Assembly: GCF_004346225.1 (NCBI RefSeq)
Contig: NZ_SMAJ01000005.1
Location: 186,001 to 250,000 of the forward strand
Reading direction: 5' to 3'
Origin: Paralcaligenes ureilyticus
GTDB lineage: Bacteria; Pseudomonadota; Gammaproteobacteria; Burkholderiales; Burkholderiaceae_B
DNA length: 64,000 nt
Below the pieces are notes generated by a model. That model did not search any database. It had not been told where the DNA came from and saw only the letters and a program-made list of their open reading frames with translations. This document shows positions 43,021-52,066 of this stretch, piece by piece. The first letter of the stretch is position 1. Every line of letters starts with the position of its first letter. The translations under genes were made by a program, and so were the position numbers.

Positions 43021-44001
43021 ATGCGCGGTATTTTGTTGAAGATGGCGGCGTTGGTCTTCGCCGCCTGTTCCGGCCTGGCGGCGGCCACCGCTTTTGCCGG
43101 GCCCGGCAGGCTGGATGGGCCGCTGACGATGATTGTCGGCTATGCGCCGGGGGGCGCGTCGGATCGGGCTGCCCGCATTATTGCGCAAGAACTGCAAAGC
43201 AATTTGGGTATCTTCATCACTATCGAGAACAGGACAGGGGCAGGTGGCCGAGTCGCTGCCGATTATGTGAAGGCTACGCCGGCCAAAAATGTGGTGTTGC
43301 TGAGCAACCCGGCTGTCATGGTGGCGGCGCCTTTGGTATATAAAAAGCTGGCGTACGATCCTCGGGCAGACTTCAAGGCCGTATCCATGGTGGCCCAGTA
43401 CCAGTTCGGCGTGGCCGTGGCGAGCGACAGCCCAATTAAAAATCTGGCGGGGCTGGTCGATTGGGCGCGTGCGCATCCCGATGAATTCAAGCTAAGCGTG
43501 CCGGCAACAGGCAGCCTGTCGCATTTCGTCGGCTTGATGCTGGCCGATAAAATCGGGGTCAAGGCGGGAATCGTCGGCCATCGGGATCCGGCGTTGCCTA
43601 TGGCCGATCTTATCGACCATTCGGTTCCGTTTGCCGTTGATACACTGGACATGCAGGTTGCGCAGCACCTGAATAAAAAAATTCGAATTCTGGCCACGTC
43701 GGGTACGGAACGCGAGCCGCAGTTATCCGCAATACCCACCTTTACGCAAGCCGGCGTCAAGCTCGAGGCGCTGGGATGGAATGCCTTTTTTGCGCCGGCC
43801 AGTATGCCCAATGCTGAAGTCCGGATGCTGGGAAAGGCCATCATGGAAGTCGTCTCGACACCCAGCGTGCAAAAAACGTTGCGGGAAAACGGGTTGATCC
43901 CCGTCGTGGCCGATGCCGCCAAGACCGAGCAGTTGATCGACGCGTTTCGTCAACGGTGGGAGCCGGTGATCAGGTCATCGGGTTTCGTTGTGGATAAATA
44001 G
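43021..44001 (+). CDS. Bug-family tripartite tricarboxylate transporter binding protein
   Basis: This 326-aa exported solute-binding protein has a signal peptide at residues 1-25 (AFA-GP). The family signature LTMIVGYAPGGASDRAARIIAQELQ follows, with NRTGAGGRVAADYV and GWNAFFAPASMPN further on. It is monocistronic and no TctAB genes are near. It differs from the protein at 89 and has normal local base composition. GGAGAATGT precedes the ATG at 43021. Confidence 0.92.
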   Translation: MRGILLKMAALVFAACSGLAAATAFAGPGRLDGPLTMIVGYAPGGASDRAARIIAQELQSNLGIFITIENRTGAGGRVAADYVKATPAKNVVLLSNPAVMVAAPLVYKKLAYDPRADFKAVSMVAQYQFGVAVASDSPIKNLAGLVDWARAHPDEFKLSVPATGSLSHFVGLMLADKIGVKAGIVGHRDPALPMADLIDHSVPFAVDTLDMQVAQHLNKKIRILATSGTEREPQLSAIPTFTQAGVKLEALGWNAFFAPASMPNAEVRMLGKAIMEVVSTPSVQKTLRENGLIPVVADAAKTEQLIDAFRQRWEPVIRSSGFVVDK

Positions 44002-44006
44002 GATGT

Positions 44007-44031
44007 TGTAGCGGCAGCCCTTGTGGCTGCC
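44007..44031 (-). repeat. Solo ACAAG hairpin, type B
   Basis: Arms GGCAGCC/GGCTGCC with the GCTACA tail, six bases after the stop of the Bug gene and before the convergent SirB2 stop. Confidence 0.92.
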
Positions 44032-44053
44032 ATTCATCCAAAATAAAACAACC

Positions 44054-44428
44054 TCACCCCATCCACGACATGGGATTATGCCGTATGGCCACACCCACGA
44101 TATAAAAGAATATGGCAATGGCAATCAACGCTGCCGCGCCGCGCGACCCGGCGGTTTTGCCGCGTTTGATGGCGATCGTGCCTATGCCTATATATAACAC
44201 CAGGGCCACGAGCTTGGCGATGATCCAGGGTTGCAGGCCGCCCAGCATGAAAGTCAGAATAACCCCGCAAACAAGCAGCACGGTGTCGATCACATGGGGA
44301 AGGATTCTGACGAGGCGGCGCGCAAGCAGGCCCGAGCCGGTAATGGACCAATAGGCGCGAACGACAAAGAAAATAATGCTTAAGGCCGCGGCGCTCATGT
44401 GGAGCTGTTTGATGATGAAGTAGTTCAT
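44054..44428 (-). CDS. SirB2-family membrane protein
   Basis: This 124-aa inner-membrane protein has four helices. It opens with YFIIKQLHMSAAALSIIFFVVRAYWSITGS and contains VRILPHVIDTVLLVCGVILTFMLG, the SirB2 pattern. The biochemical role of the family is unknown. It follows the ABC transporter gene by ten bases and is probably co-transcribed with it. Confidence 0.88.
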   Translation of the reverse strand: MNYFIIKQLHMSAAALSIIFFVVRAYWSITGSGLLARRLVRILPHVIDTVLLVCGVILTFMLGGLQPWIIAKLVALVLYIGIGTIAIKRGKTAGSRGAAALIAIAIFFYIVGVAIRHNPMSWMG

Positions 44429-44438
44429 GTTCGATCCC

Positions 44439-46352
44439 TTAACTCAATTCCCACGCGCCGCCGCCTTTGAGCGCAAGTTGCCGCGGGTGATACGCAGTCA
44501 GCGTGCTGCGATGTCCGACGCTTAGCAGGATTGTGTCAGGCAGAAGCTCGCGTGTAAGACGATACATGGATTCTTCCAGGCCTTCATCCAGGGCCGATGT
44601 CGCTTCGTCCAGAAACGCCGCGTCCGGCGCGGCCAGGAGCAGGCGGCCAAAGGCCAGGCGCTGTTGTTCGCCCAGCGAAAGGATGCGGCCCCAGTCGGCG
44701 ATTTCGTCAAGGCGCGCGGCCAGATGACCCAACTGCACTTGCCGCAGCATGTCCTGGGCGCGATCATCGGGCGGGTTTGAACGTTTAGGATCAAGCAGCA
44801 AATTGCCCGGGCCGAACACGTTATCGAAGTCTTTGATGGCGTTCTTCGATCCACTTGAGGATGGGTCTTGCGCCGCTGCGCCGCTGGTGTATGCGATGGC
44901 ACGCTCTGTGTCGGGCAATTGGTTGGGATAGTACAGGGCTTCACGCAAGCTGCCTAAAGGCAGGTAGGGCTTTTGCGACAAGAACAGTACGTCGTGGTCG
45001 GGTCGGATAATATCGCCTTCGCAGTAGGGCCAGAGGCCGGCGATGGAGCGCAGCAAAGTGGTTTTGCCCGAACCCGACGCCCCGCGAATCAGAAGAGGTG
45101 CGCCGGGCTGGACTTCGAGCGACAGGCGATCGAGCAGGATTTTATTGTCAGGCGTGCGTACAGTCAGGTGATCGAGGGCGACCCGCTTGCCTTTGGCATG
45201 GGTATTGGGCGCGGGCAAGGTATATGAATTCTGGATAGCCGTCGTAAAGCCCGTCAGGCGATCGAGGGTCGCCCGGTATGCGGCGAAGCTATCGTACGCA
45301 TTGCGGAAGAACGACAGATTGTCTTGCAGCCGGCCAAAGGCTTGCGCAGTCTGCATCAAGTCGCCCAGGCTGATCTTCTTGGTGAAGAAACGTTGCGCCT
45401 GAATGATAAAGGGGAAGACCACGGCAGTCTGCGTGACCGAAAAGTTGAACCCCAGAAACTTCAGCGAGCGATAAATAATGGCCCAGGCGTTTGCGATGAT
45501 CTGTGCAAACCGGCTGCGCAACAAGGCGCCTTCGACTTTTTCACCCGCATAGAAAGCCACGCTTTCGGCGTATTCGCGCAAGCGCACCAGGGCATAGCGG
45601 TAATCGGCGTTGAAGCGCTCGCTTAGGAAATTCAGGCTGATCAACGGGCGGCCGATGCGTATGGCGAATACGGTAGCGATCAGCACATAGACGAACACCA
45701 GGAACACCATGCCGCGTGGTATGTCCAGGCCCATGATGGCCAGCGTGCCGGATAAATTCCACAAAATCAGGGTAAAGGCAAAGGTCGACACCAGGGCGTT
45801 GACCACACCCATGGACAAGGTGAGTGATGTGGTCACGAAGGTTGCGACGTCTTGCTGTATGCGCTGATCGGGGTTATCGATTGGGCGCTCCAGGTACTGC
45901 GAACGATAATAAGCCTGGCGGTCGATCCAGCGGCTCAGCATTTGTTCGTTAAGCCACACCCGCCAGTGGACGCCGAAGGCCTGTTGTACGTAAAAATCGA
46001 TCAACGAGCGAACCACGTGTATGGTGGCCAGTACCGCGAAGAGCCACATTGCAAACCAGAATTGCGCTTCGTCCAGCTTTTGCAGCGCTGTATACATATT
46101 GTTGTACCAGGACGAGAACAAGACGTCGAGGCGTACGGCGCTCAAGGTTAAAAACAGGATGAACGCCAGCGCGGCCAGCGGGCGCCAGCTGCGTTTTGGA
46201 GAAAAATAGGCGCCTGCCAGATTCCAGAATTGCCGGCCCCAAAGGGTGAACCGGGCCAAACCCCATATCGTCAAACCGGACAGCACCACCGTAATGGCAT
46301 AAGCCTGCGCTATCCAGATAGCGCTATCGAGCACCTCGTGATTCCAATTCAT
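44439..46352 (-). CDS. SbmA/YddA-type ABC transporter (fused permease-ATPase)
   Basis: This 637-aa half-transporter of the SbmA_BacA/YddA (ABCD-like) family works as a dimer in the inner membrane. The N-terminal membrane domain (about 10-360) includes RLDVLFSSWYNNMYTALQ and RIQQDVATF, both family hallmarks. The ATPase (about 400-630) has Walker A GASGSGKTT, signature LSLGEQQRLAFGRLL, Walker B AAFLDEATSALDE and the switch H in SVGHRST. A linker of about 30 polar residues (AAAQDPSSSGSKNA) interrupts the ATPase before the signature. The substrate is unknown; relatives handle peptides or very-long-chain lipids. Confidence 0.9.
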   Translation of the reverse strand: MNWNHEVLDSAIWIAQAYAITVVLSGLTIWGLARFTLWGRQFWNLAGAYFSPKRSWRPLAALAFILFLTLSAVRLDVLFSSWYNNMYTALQKLDEAQFWFAMWLFAVLATIHVVRSLIDFYVQQAFGVHWRVWLNEQMLSRWIDRQAYYRSQYLERPIDNPDQRIQQDVATFVTTSLTLSMGVVNALVSTFAFTLILWNLSGTLAIMGLDIPRGMVFLVFVYVLIATVFAIRIGRPLISLNFLSERFNADYRYALVRLREYAESVAFYAGEKVEGALLRSRFAQIIANAWAIIYRSLKFLGFNFSVTQTAVVFPFIIQAQRFFTKKISLGDLMQTAQAFGRLQDNLSFFRNAYDSFAAYRATLDRLTGFTTAIQNSYTLPAPNTHAKGKRVALDHLTVRTPDNKILLDRLSLEVQPGAPLLIRGASGSGKTTLLRSIAGLWPYCEGDIIRPDHDVLFLSQKPYLPLGSLREALYYPNQLPDTERAIAYTSGAAAQDPSSSGSKNAIKDFDNVFGPGNLLLDPKRSNPPDDRAQDMLRQVQLGHLAARLDEIADWGRILSLGEQQRLAFGRLLLAAPDAAFLDEATSALDEGLEESMYRLTRELLPDTILLSVGHRSTLTAYHPRQLALKGGGAWELS

Positions 46353-46445
46353 TTATGCTCCGCGCAAGGGTGGGTGGGTAGTTGAAGCCACTGCAATTGC
46401 CAATCCGTATGTCATGTGAATGTCGTGTTTGTTGTGAAGGATTGC

Positions 46446-46547
46446 GCCACCCACGAGGGGTGGCGCTACAAAGCGAACCGGCCGCTAACGAACCGGCCGT
46501 CAGCAGACGTACCGTCCGCTAATGTAGCGGCACCCCTTGTGGGTGCC
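46446..46547. repeat. Expanded composite of ACAAG hairpins, types C and A
   Basis: Plus type C hairpin with loop ACGAG (46446-46470) and minus type A hairpin (46523-46547). The 52-base spacer contains repeated AACCGGCCG/ACCGTCCGCTAA units, suggesting local duplication of the usual spacer. Confidence 0.88.
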
Positions 46548-46990
46548 ACATGCCCCGTCCGCTACGAATGCCTCGCCAACCAAAGCCGTATCTTCGCAAC
46601 ACCGCGGCAACTCATTAATGACCCGCCCGCGCCAAGTAGGTTCCCTTGATCCTGTATTTTCCCGTTCCGGACCTTATTCCATTTCTAAATCAATCGTGCG
46701 CTTTGTCAGCTTTGCTTGCCATACCTAATGTACTGTCTATGCTTCGCTTTCGCGTTCACAATCGATTTGGAAATGGAATTACAACGCATCGGCAGAAATC
46801 TTCATCCAATACCGGCCGTTTGCCTCGGGTTCAAGACATTGTCCTGCGCGGATATTAACGTGTATGGCCAGGAAAATCTGCGTGAATGGCCCGTTGCGGT
46901 GCTTAAATAGTCGATATGTTTGAATATATAATGGGCTCACTTGAATCAGGTGGCTTATGGCCCAATCGTCGAAAGAACGCGCCGGTGGCG
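46548..46990. other. Gene-free intergenic stretch
   Basis: About 440 bases with no ORF whose composition or start signals support a gene. It is locally AT-rich near 46640-46930, where the MOSC gene promoter must lie. No hairpin or dyad of note is seen. Confidence 0.4.
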
Positions 46991-47713
46991 ATGGAGAATA
47001 GATCGGCAACTTGGCCCTTGCTGTCGTTGCGGGCAGGCAGGCCGCAGCCTTTTGGGCCGCGAGGCGAACCAAGCGCCATAGATAAACAGGCGTTGTCCGA
47101 GCCGGAATTTCTGGATTTTGCGGGCTTTGGCTCCGACCAGCAAGGCGATCCGCGCCATCATGGCGGCCCCGAGAAAGCAGTGCATCATTACGCCGCCGAG
47201 CACTATTCCATGTGGGCGTTTGAATTGTCGGCCGTGCCTGGTGTGCAAAACCTGGCTGTCGGCGGTTTTGGCGAGAATATCTCGACCTATGGCCTGACCG
47301 AAGATACGGTGTCGGCCGGCGATATCTTCAGGCTGGGGCATGCCCTTATACAGGTCAGCCAACCGCGCCAGCCCTGCTGGAAATTAAATGTCCGTTTCAA
47401 TGTCGAGCAAATGGCCTTGCGTGTGCAAACCAGCGGGCGTACGGGTTGGTATTACCGGGTACTCGAGCCTGGTTGGGTGGCCCCCGATAGCAATCTGGCT
47501 CGCGTGGAGCGTCCGTATCCGGCGTGGACGTTAAGCCGTATCCTGAATGTGCTGTACCGCAATCGCCTGGATACGGACGAGCTGCGCGCGCTCGCGGCGG
47601 TGGGCGCGCTGACTGAAAAAATGCGCCAACTGGTGGAAAAACGCCTAAGTCTGCGCAAGGTCGAGCCCTGGGCGCGTCGCCTGGACGGTGTGAGTCCTTC
47701 GCAGGTGGGATAA
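46991..47713 (+). CDS. MOSC-domain protein, YiiM type
   Basis: This 240-aa protein carries a MOSC domain, a molybdenum-cofactor/sulfur-carrier fold. The block DQQGDPRHHGGPEKAVHHYAAEHY (about 50-73), FGENISTYGLTEDTVSAGDIFRLG and the key cysteine in QPRQPCWKLN match YiiM-like proteins, which reduce N-hydroxylated substrates. A C-terminal helical 3-alpha extension follows. The start is uncertain: ATG at 46991 has GGTGG upstream, and an earlier in-frame ATG is at 46916. Confidence 0.85.
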   Translation: MENRSATWPLLSLRAGRPQPFGPRGEPSAIDKQALSEPEFLDFAGFGSDQQGDPRHHGGPEKAVHHYAAEHYSMWAFELSAVPGVQNLAVGGFGENISTYGLTEDTVSAGDIFRLGHALIQVSQPRQPCWKLNVRFNVEQMALRVQTSGRTGWYYRVLEPGWVAPDSNLARVERPYPAWTLSRILNVLYRNRLDTDELRALAAVGALTEKMRQLVEKRLSLRKVEPWARRLDGVSPSQVG

Positions 47714-47722
47714 CGCGGGCAT

Positions 47723-47791
47723 GGCACCCACAAGGGGTGCCGCTACATGATTCACGGATATGCATTTGTAGCGGCACCCCTTGTGGGTGCC
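47723..47791. repeat. Composite ACAAG repeat, type A/A
   Basis: Plus hairpin 47723-47747, 19-base spacer TGATTCACGGATATGCATT, minus hairpin 47767-47791. It lies between the MOSC and tautomerase genes. Confidence 0.92.
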
Positions 47792-47950
47792 ATCCAGGCC
47801 CATTTCAGCCACCATCCAGGCTAATTCCGACCGCCGCCGCCCATCCTGGTTTGTACAGATCGTTGGCTGCATAGATAATATAAAGGTTGTTCCGCAGACG
47901 CATTGGGGCGGAACCCCTTCTTTTCCATTACCTTACTTAAGAGATTTCGC

Positions 47951-48325
47951 ATGCCATACATTACGATTAGCGCTACCCAAGGTCTTTCTTCCGATCAGAA
48001 AAAACAGTTGCTTGAACGCTCCAGCAATGCTGTGGTCGACAGCATCGGCGCGCCGCAGGCCAGCGTACGGGTTATGTTGCACGAATTGCCCCGTGAACAT
48101 TATCTGGATGCAGGCCAGTTCGGCGCGGCCACGGTGATGTATCAGGTGGAGTTTATTGTGGGCCGCACCGAAGAGCTCAAGTCGGCGCTGATTGCGTCTT
48201 TAAGCAAAACCGCGAGCGAGATCACGGGCATTCCGGAACGCGATGTACGCGTGCGATTGATCGACTTCCCTAAGGAAAACATGGGTATGGCGGGCGGTAT
48301 CAGCGCCAAGAAAATGGGGCACTGA
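47951..48325 (+). CDS. Tautomerase superfamily protein
   Basis: This 124-aa protein of the 4-oxalocrotonate tautomerase/MIF superfamily has the catalytic N-terminal proline (P2 after Met removal, MPYITISATQGL). The first beta-alpha-beta unit (2-60) is followed by a second half (70-124) with VEFIVGRTEELKSALIASLSKTASEITGIPERDVRVRLIDFPKENMGMAG, so the chain is of the two-unit fused length. The substrate is unknown. It precedes the DUF924 gene by three bases. Confidence 0.9.
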   Translation: MPYITISATQGLSSDQKKQLLERSSNAVVDSIGAPQASVRVMLHELPREHYLDAGQFGAATVMYQVEFIVGRTEELKSALIASLSKTASEITGIPERDVRVRLIDFPKENMGMAGGISAKKMGH

Positions 48326-48328
48326 AAG

Positions 48329-48868
48329 GTGTTTCCCGAGGCCGATGCGGTGGTGCGCTTTTGGCGCGATGCGGGCCCCGCGCGCTGGTTCAGGAAAGAT
48401 GCCGGTTTTGATCAGTCGTTTCGCGACGCCTTTTTTGATTTGCATTTTGCCGCAGCCCGGCGCGAACACGACGACTGGCTAAGCGATCCCTACGCCGCGT
48501 TGGCCTTGATCCTTTTGCTGGATCAGTTTCCACGCAATGTCTTTCGCGGTTCGGCGCACATGTATGCCACGGATTCCCTGGCACGGTTTTATGCGCGGAC
48601 CGCTATCGCTTCGAACGCCATCGCCGCCATTGAAGATGAACTTAAGTCGTTTGTTTGCCTGCCTTTTATGCACTCGGAGAATATCGATGATCAGCGCTAT
48701 GCACTTGAACTCTATCGACGATACAGTCCGGGCGATATAAAGTATGCGCAAGAGCATTGTGAAATTGTGCGGCGGTTCGGGCGTTTTCCCCATAGGAATG
48801 TCGCGCTTGGGCGCATCACGACGGACGAGGAGCAGGCGTTTCTGGACGCCGGCGGATTCGCAGGGTAG
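48329..48868 (+). CDS. DUF924 family protein
   Basis: This 179-aa all-helical protein of the DUF924 (TPR-like) family contains typical VVRFWRDAGPARWFRKDAGFDQSFRD, LALILLLDQFPRNVFRG (about 50-66) and the C-terminal GRFPHRNVALGRITTDEEQAFLDAGGFAG. The GTG start at 48329 lies three bases after the tautomerase stop, making an operon. The function of the family is not established. Confidence 0.9.
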   Translation: MFPEADAVVRFWRDAGPARWFRKDAGFDQSFRDAFFDLHFAAARREHDDWLSDPYAALALILLLDQFPRNVFRGSAHMYATDSLARFYARTAIASNAIAAIEDELKSFVCLPFMHSENIDDQRYALELYRRYSPGDIKYAQEHCEIVRRFGRFPHRNVALGRITTDEEQAFLDAGGFAG

Positions 48869-48906
48869 AACCCTGCACTGCCGGCGCAAGCCTTGATTCT
48901 TTTGGT

Positions 48907-48930
48907 GGGCCCACAAGGGGTACCGCCACA
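48907..48930 (+). repeat. Degenerate ACAAG-family hairpin
   Basis: GGGCCC-ACAAG-GGGTACC with a CCACA tail keeps the loop and tail, but the arms are only partly paired. It is a decayed copy. Confidence 0.6.
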
Positions 48931-48947
48931 AAATTTATGGATGGGCG

Positions 48948-49955
48948 ATGCTGATGGATGCGGCCGATATTCAAGTACTTCAAAGCGCGGTGGCCTGGAT
49001 GGAGCAAGGCAAAGCCGTGGCGCTGGTAACAGTGGTGCGCAACTGGGGGTCTGCGCCGCGACCGCGTGGTTCGCTGTTTGCGGCCAGCAACGCAGGCGAT
49101 TTCGTGGGTTCGGTATCGGGCGGCTGTATTGAAGACGATTTGCTGCAACGCTTTGCCGCGGACTTTCCGCAGTCGGTATCCACGATCAGTTACGGTATTC
49201 ATGCCGCTCAAATGCGCCGCTTCGGCTTGCCTTGCGGCGGCACGCTGGAGCTGGTCGTTGAGCGATTGCACGATCTGGCAAGCCTGCGGGTTTTGTGCGC
49301 GGCGATCGACGGCCGTGAACTGATCGAGCGTCATGTCGATCTCGCCAGCGGCACGGTGACTTTGGCGCCTAATCTTGCCGATTTCACCCTCCGTTTTGAC
49401 GGATTGGAACTGGTACAGGTGTTCGGGCCGCGCTGGCGTTTGCTGATCATAGGTGCTGGGGCTGTGTCGGAGTATCTTGCGCAGATGGCGCCGGCGCTGG
49501 GGTTTGCCGTGTATCTGAACGATCCTCGGGAAGATCAGCGGCGCAATTGGCGTACGGTGGGGGTTCAATGGCTGCCCGGCATGCCCGATGATGCCGTACT
49601 GGCTTTCAAACCCGATCGTCGAACGGTGATAGTGACGCTTAGCCATGATCCGAAAGTGGATGACATGGCTTTGATGGAAGCGCTGAAAACACCGGCTTTC
49701 TTTGTTGGCGCGATCGGGTCTGCGGCAAGCACGCAGGCGCGGCGCGAGCGACTGCTGACGCTCGATGTGGCCGAGTACGAGTTGAACCGGTTACATGCGC
49801 CGGTGGGCCTGGCCATCAATAGCCGTGCGCCGGCCGAAATTGCGGTGTCGATATTGGCCGAGCTTATAGCGCAACGCAATGCCGCCCAGCCGTCGTCGCA
49901 AGCCAGCGCCTGTGCTTTTGTGCCGGGTGTGGCGGCGCGTGCAGGGGGGAAGTGA
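48948..49955 (+). CDS. XdhC/CoxI family protein
   Basis: This 335-aa maturation factor belongs to the XdhC family, whose members bind molybdenum cofactor and assist its sulfuration and insertion into xanthine dehydrogenase-type enzymes. The N-terminal XdhC_CoxI domain shows ALVTVVRNWGSAPRPRGSLFA and FVGSVSGGCIEDDL (about 22-65). The C-terminal Rossmann domain begins LLIIGAGAVSEYLAQMAPALGF (about 164-185) and contains AIGSAASTQARRERL. It is followed by a MobA-like gene. No molybdenum hydroxylase subunits are in the window. Confidence 0.9.
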   Translation: MLMDAADIQVLQSAVAWMEQGKAVALVTVVRNWGSAPRPRGSLFAASNAGDFVGSVSGGCIEDDLLQRFAADFPQSVSTISYGIHAAQMRRFGLPCGGTLELVVERLHDLASLRVLCAAIDGRELIERHVDLASGTVTLAPNLADFTLRFDGLELVQVFGPRWRLLIIGAGAVSEYLAQMAPALGFAVYLNDPREDQRRNWRTVGVQWLPGMPDDAVLAFKPDRRTVIVTLSHDPKVDDMALMEALKTPAFFVGAIGSAASTQARRERLLTLDVAEYELNRLHAPVGLAINSRAPAEIAVSILAELIAQRNAAQPSSQASACAFVPGVAARAGGK

Positions 49956-49973
49956 GGCGGGGGATTGATGGAT

Positions 49974-49998
49974 GGCAGCCACAAGGGCTGCCACTACG
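49974..49998 (+). repeat. Solo ACAAG hairpin, type B
   Basis: Arms GGCAGCC/GGCTGCC with tail ACTACG, between the XdhC and MobA-like genes, 28 bases before the start of the latter. Confidence 0.9.
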
Positions 49999-50026
49999 AA
50001 GGTATCGTTTTCAGAAGGACACAACG

Positions 50027-50596
50027 GTGGCGGAAATATCGGCGATTGTTTTAGCGGCGGGCCGCTCGCAGCGGTTTGGGCGCGACAAACGGCTCGAACT
50101 TATCGACGCCACACCCATGTTCCTGCTAACGGCGCTTAAGCTGAAAGCTGTAATCGCCGATACGCTGGTTATACTTGGCCCGCAGGATGAGGTGCATCAA
50201 CGGCTTTTGTGCGATCGCGGCCTGGATTTTGCCGTATGCCCGGATGCGCACCGCGGCATGGCGCATAGCCTGGCGTACGGCGTGGCTCAGAGGCCCGATG
50301 CTTCGGGATGGCTCATCATGCCGGCCGACATGCCATTCATACAAGAGGCTACCTTGCTGGCACTGATTCGGGCATCGCGCAGGCAGGCATTGGCCGCGCC
50401 AGTTTGCCGGGGGCGTCGCGGCCACCCGGTCTGGTTCGAGCACGCCTATTATCAATCCTTATGCGCACTGACAGGCGATCAGGGCGCGCGTTCTGTATTG
50501 AACGGCGCCCAGGCTACGCTGCATCAAATCCCCGTTGACGATACGGGTTGTTTGCTGGATATCGACAAGCCGCAGGACTTGCCGGATATCAAGTGA
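50027..50596 (+). CDS. MobA/MocA-like nucleotidyltransferase
   Basis: This 189-aa NTP transferase of the MobA-like family includes MocA, which makes the cytosine form of molybdenum cofactor. The nucleotide-binding start AIVLAAGRSQRFGRDKRL (about 6-23), the metal/nucleotide aspartate in MPADMPF and the GRRGHPVWF turn are visible. GTG at 50027 is preferred because AAGGA lies eight bases upstream; further upstream the reading frame crosses a hairpin repeat. It pairs functionally with the XdhC gene. It ends eight bases inside the convergent CytX gene. Confidence 0.88.
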   Translation: MAEISAIVLAAGRSQRFGRDKRLELIDATPMFLLTALKLKAVIADTLVILGPQDEVHQRLLCDRGLDFAVCPDAHRGMAHSLAYGVAQRPDASGWLIMPADMPFIQEATLLALIRASRRQALAAPVCRGRRGHPVWFEHAYYQSLCALTGDQGARSVLNGAQATLHQIPVDDTGCLLDIDKPQDLPDIK

Positions 50597-51884
50597 TAAC
50601 GGGCGATAGTTGCCTGCGCGTGAGCATGGCCAGTACGAACGTGAACGCCAGTGCCGGCAGCGCAGAGCCCATATCCGGCGCCCATTGCGCCAGCGCGTGA
50701 TAGAGCGCGATTCCCAGAATCCATATGCAGGCGGCTATGCCGTCGACTTTTGGGGTCTGCGCGGGCGTGCCCGCATAGCCAAAGCCCAGCCGTCCCAGTA
50801 TCACACCATAGAGCGGTACGAACACCGAGCTGAGTATCAATAGGAAGGGTTCCAGTCCGTGCATGGGCAACACCAGCGCCAGCAGCGTGCTCGCGACGGC
50901 CAGCAATAAACCCCAGCGGCGGATGCTCCAGCCTGGCTTCAGGCTGTGCGCCGACACGGATCCCGAATACACGTCGCCATAGGCATTGTCGAGTTCGTCG
51001 ATCAGTATCAGGCCCAGCGCAATCAGGCCGCCTTGCGCCAGCAGCAAGGCGCTGACGAGGTCGGTATTGGGGGTGGCGACGCTGACCACCACTACGCCCA
51101 GCGCGTAGCACCAGATATTGGCAACGGTATAGCCCAGCCAGGTTCCGCTCAGTGCGCCGCGGCCGGTGCGGCCGTGGCGGGAATAGTCGGCGACGAGGGG
51201 GAGCCACGAGACCGGCATCGCGATCACTAGGTCCAGCGCCGAAAAGACCCCCATGCTGCCATCGCCCTGACGATTCCAGACGGTGCTCAAGCCCGCGGTT
51301 TGCAATTGATTGGCGAATTGCCAGGTCAGCCACAGTAAAGACAGCACGACCAGCGGCAGGCCATAGCGGCTGACGAAGCGGCGCACCAGGGTGATCATGG
51401 AACCGGCCAGCAGGGCGGTCAGTACGCAGCCCCAGAACACGGTGGACACTATCACACCCGTGCTTTTATCCAGATTCAAACCGAAAGCCTGATTGCCGAT
51501 GGTGATGGTGCCTTCGCGCATGATCACCAATTCGAAGGTGGTCCAGCCCAGCAACTGTACGATGTTCAGGAAAACCGGCAGGCGCGCAAAATAGCGGCCG
51601 TAGGTGGTGTGAATCAGCCCTGCGCTGGACAGACCGCTGTCGCAGCCCACCTTGGCGACCCACGCGAGCAGGCCCGAACCGATGATCGATCCGGCGATGA
51701 TGGCGAACAGGGCTTCTTTCGTGCCGGCGGCCGGCACCAGATAGGCGCCCACTTGCATGACCAGAAGCCCCACGCCCATGCTGAACCAGAGCGATGCATG
51801 GTCGGCCCAGCCGAAAACGCGTGAAGATGCGGACGTGGGCGTCAAGGCCTGGTTGTGTATGGACGGGCTGGAAGGGCTTGTCAT
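50589..51884 (-). CDS. NCS1-type transporter, CytX-like
   Basis: This 431-aa, 12-helix permease of the nucleobase-cation-symport-1 family resembles CytX, the putative hydroxymethylpyrimidine transporter. Landmarks are FGWADHASLWFSMGVGLLVMQVGAYLVP (about 24-51), ADYSRHGRTGRGALSGTWLGYTVANIWCYALG and VDGIAACIWILGIALYHALAQW. No TPP riboswitch is seen in its 180-base leader, which instead contains hairpin repeats. The substrate could be hydroxymethylpyrimidine, cytosine or another nucleobase. Confidence 0.87.
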   Translation of the reverse strand: MTSPSSPSIHNQALTPTSASSRVFGWADHASLWFSMGVGLLVMQVGAYLVPAAGTKEALFAIIAGSIIGSGLLAWVAKVGCDSGLSSAGLIHTTYGRYFARLPVFLNIVQLLGWTTFELVIMREGTITIGNQAFGLNLDKSTGVIVSTVFWGCVLTALLAGSMITLVRRFVSRYGLPLVVLSLLWLTWQFANQLQTAGLSTVWNRQGDGSMGVFSALDLVIAMPVSWLPLVADYSRHGRTGRGALSGTWLGYTVANIWCYALGVVVVSVATPNTDLVSALLLAQGGLIALGLILIDELDNAYGDVYSGSVSAHSLKPGWSIRRWGLLLAVASTLLALVLPMHGLEPFLLILSSVFVPLYGVILGRLGFGYAGTPAQTPKVDGIAACIWILGIALYHALAQWAPDMGSALPALAFTFVLAMLTRRQLSPVIT

Positions 51885-51917
51885 GGTGCGCGGCTATAAA
51901 TCATGGTTGCAAATGAC

Positions 51918-52024
51918 GGCACCCACAAGGGGTGCCGCTACAAAAACGGGGTGTCGCTACAAAAGCGGGGTGCCGCTACAAAAACCGTACCGGCCGCTAT
52001 GTAGTGGCAGCCCTTGTGGCTGCC
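51918..52024. repeat. ACAAG repeat composite with tandem half-units
   Basis: Plus type A hairpin (51918-51942), then two repeated right halves GGGGTG(T/C)CGCTACAAAA (51948-51982), then a minus type B hairpin (52000-52024). The half-unit duplication explains the longer spacer. Confidence 0.9.
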
Positions 52025-52066
52025 AGAATCCGTGATACCAGGACGTCATCCGTCAACAGGGCGAAT

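Noticed and set aside
7717-47872. Short ORFs containing peptides such as GTHKGCRYK or VAAPLVGA
   Set aside because: These are translations of the hairpin repeat in different frames. They extend real genes spuriously (for example before 19027 and 31982) and have no start signals of their own.
51885-52066. TPP riboswitch in the CytX leader
   Set aside because: The conserved CUGAGA-type core is not found; the leader is mostly hairpin repeats.
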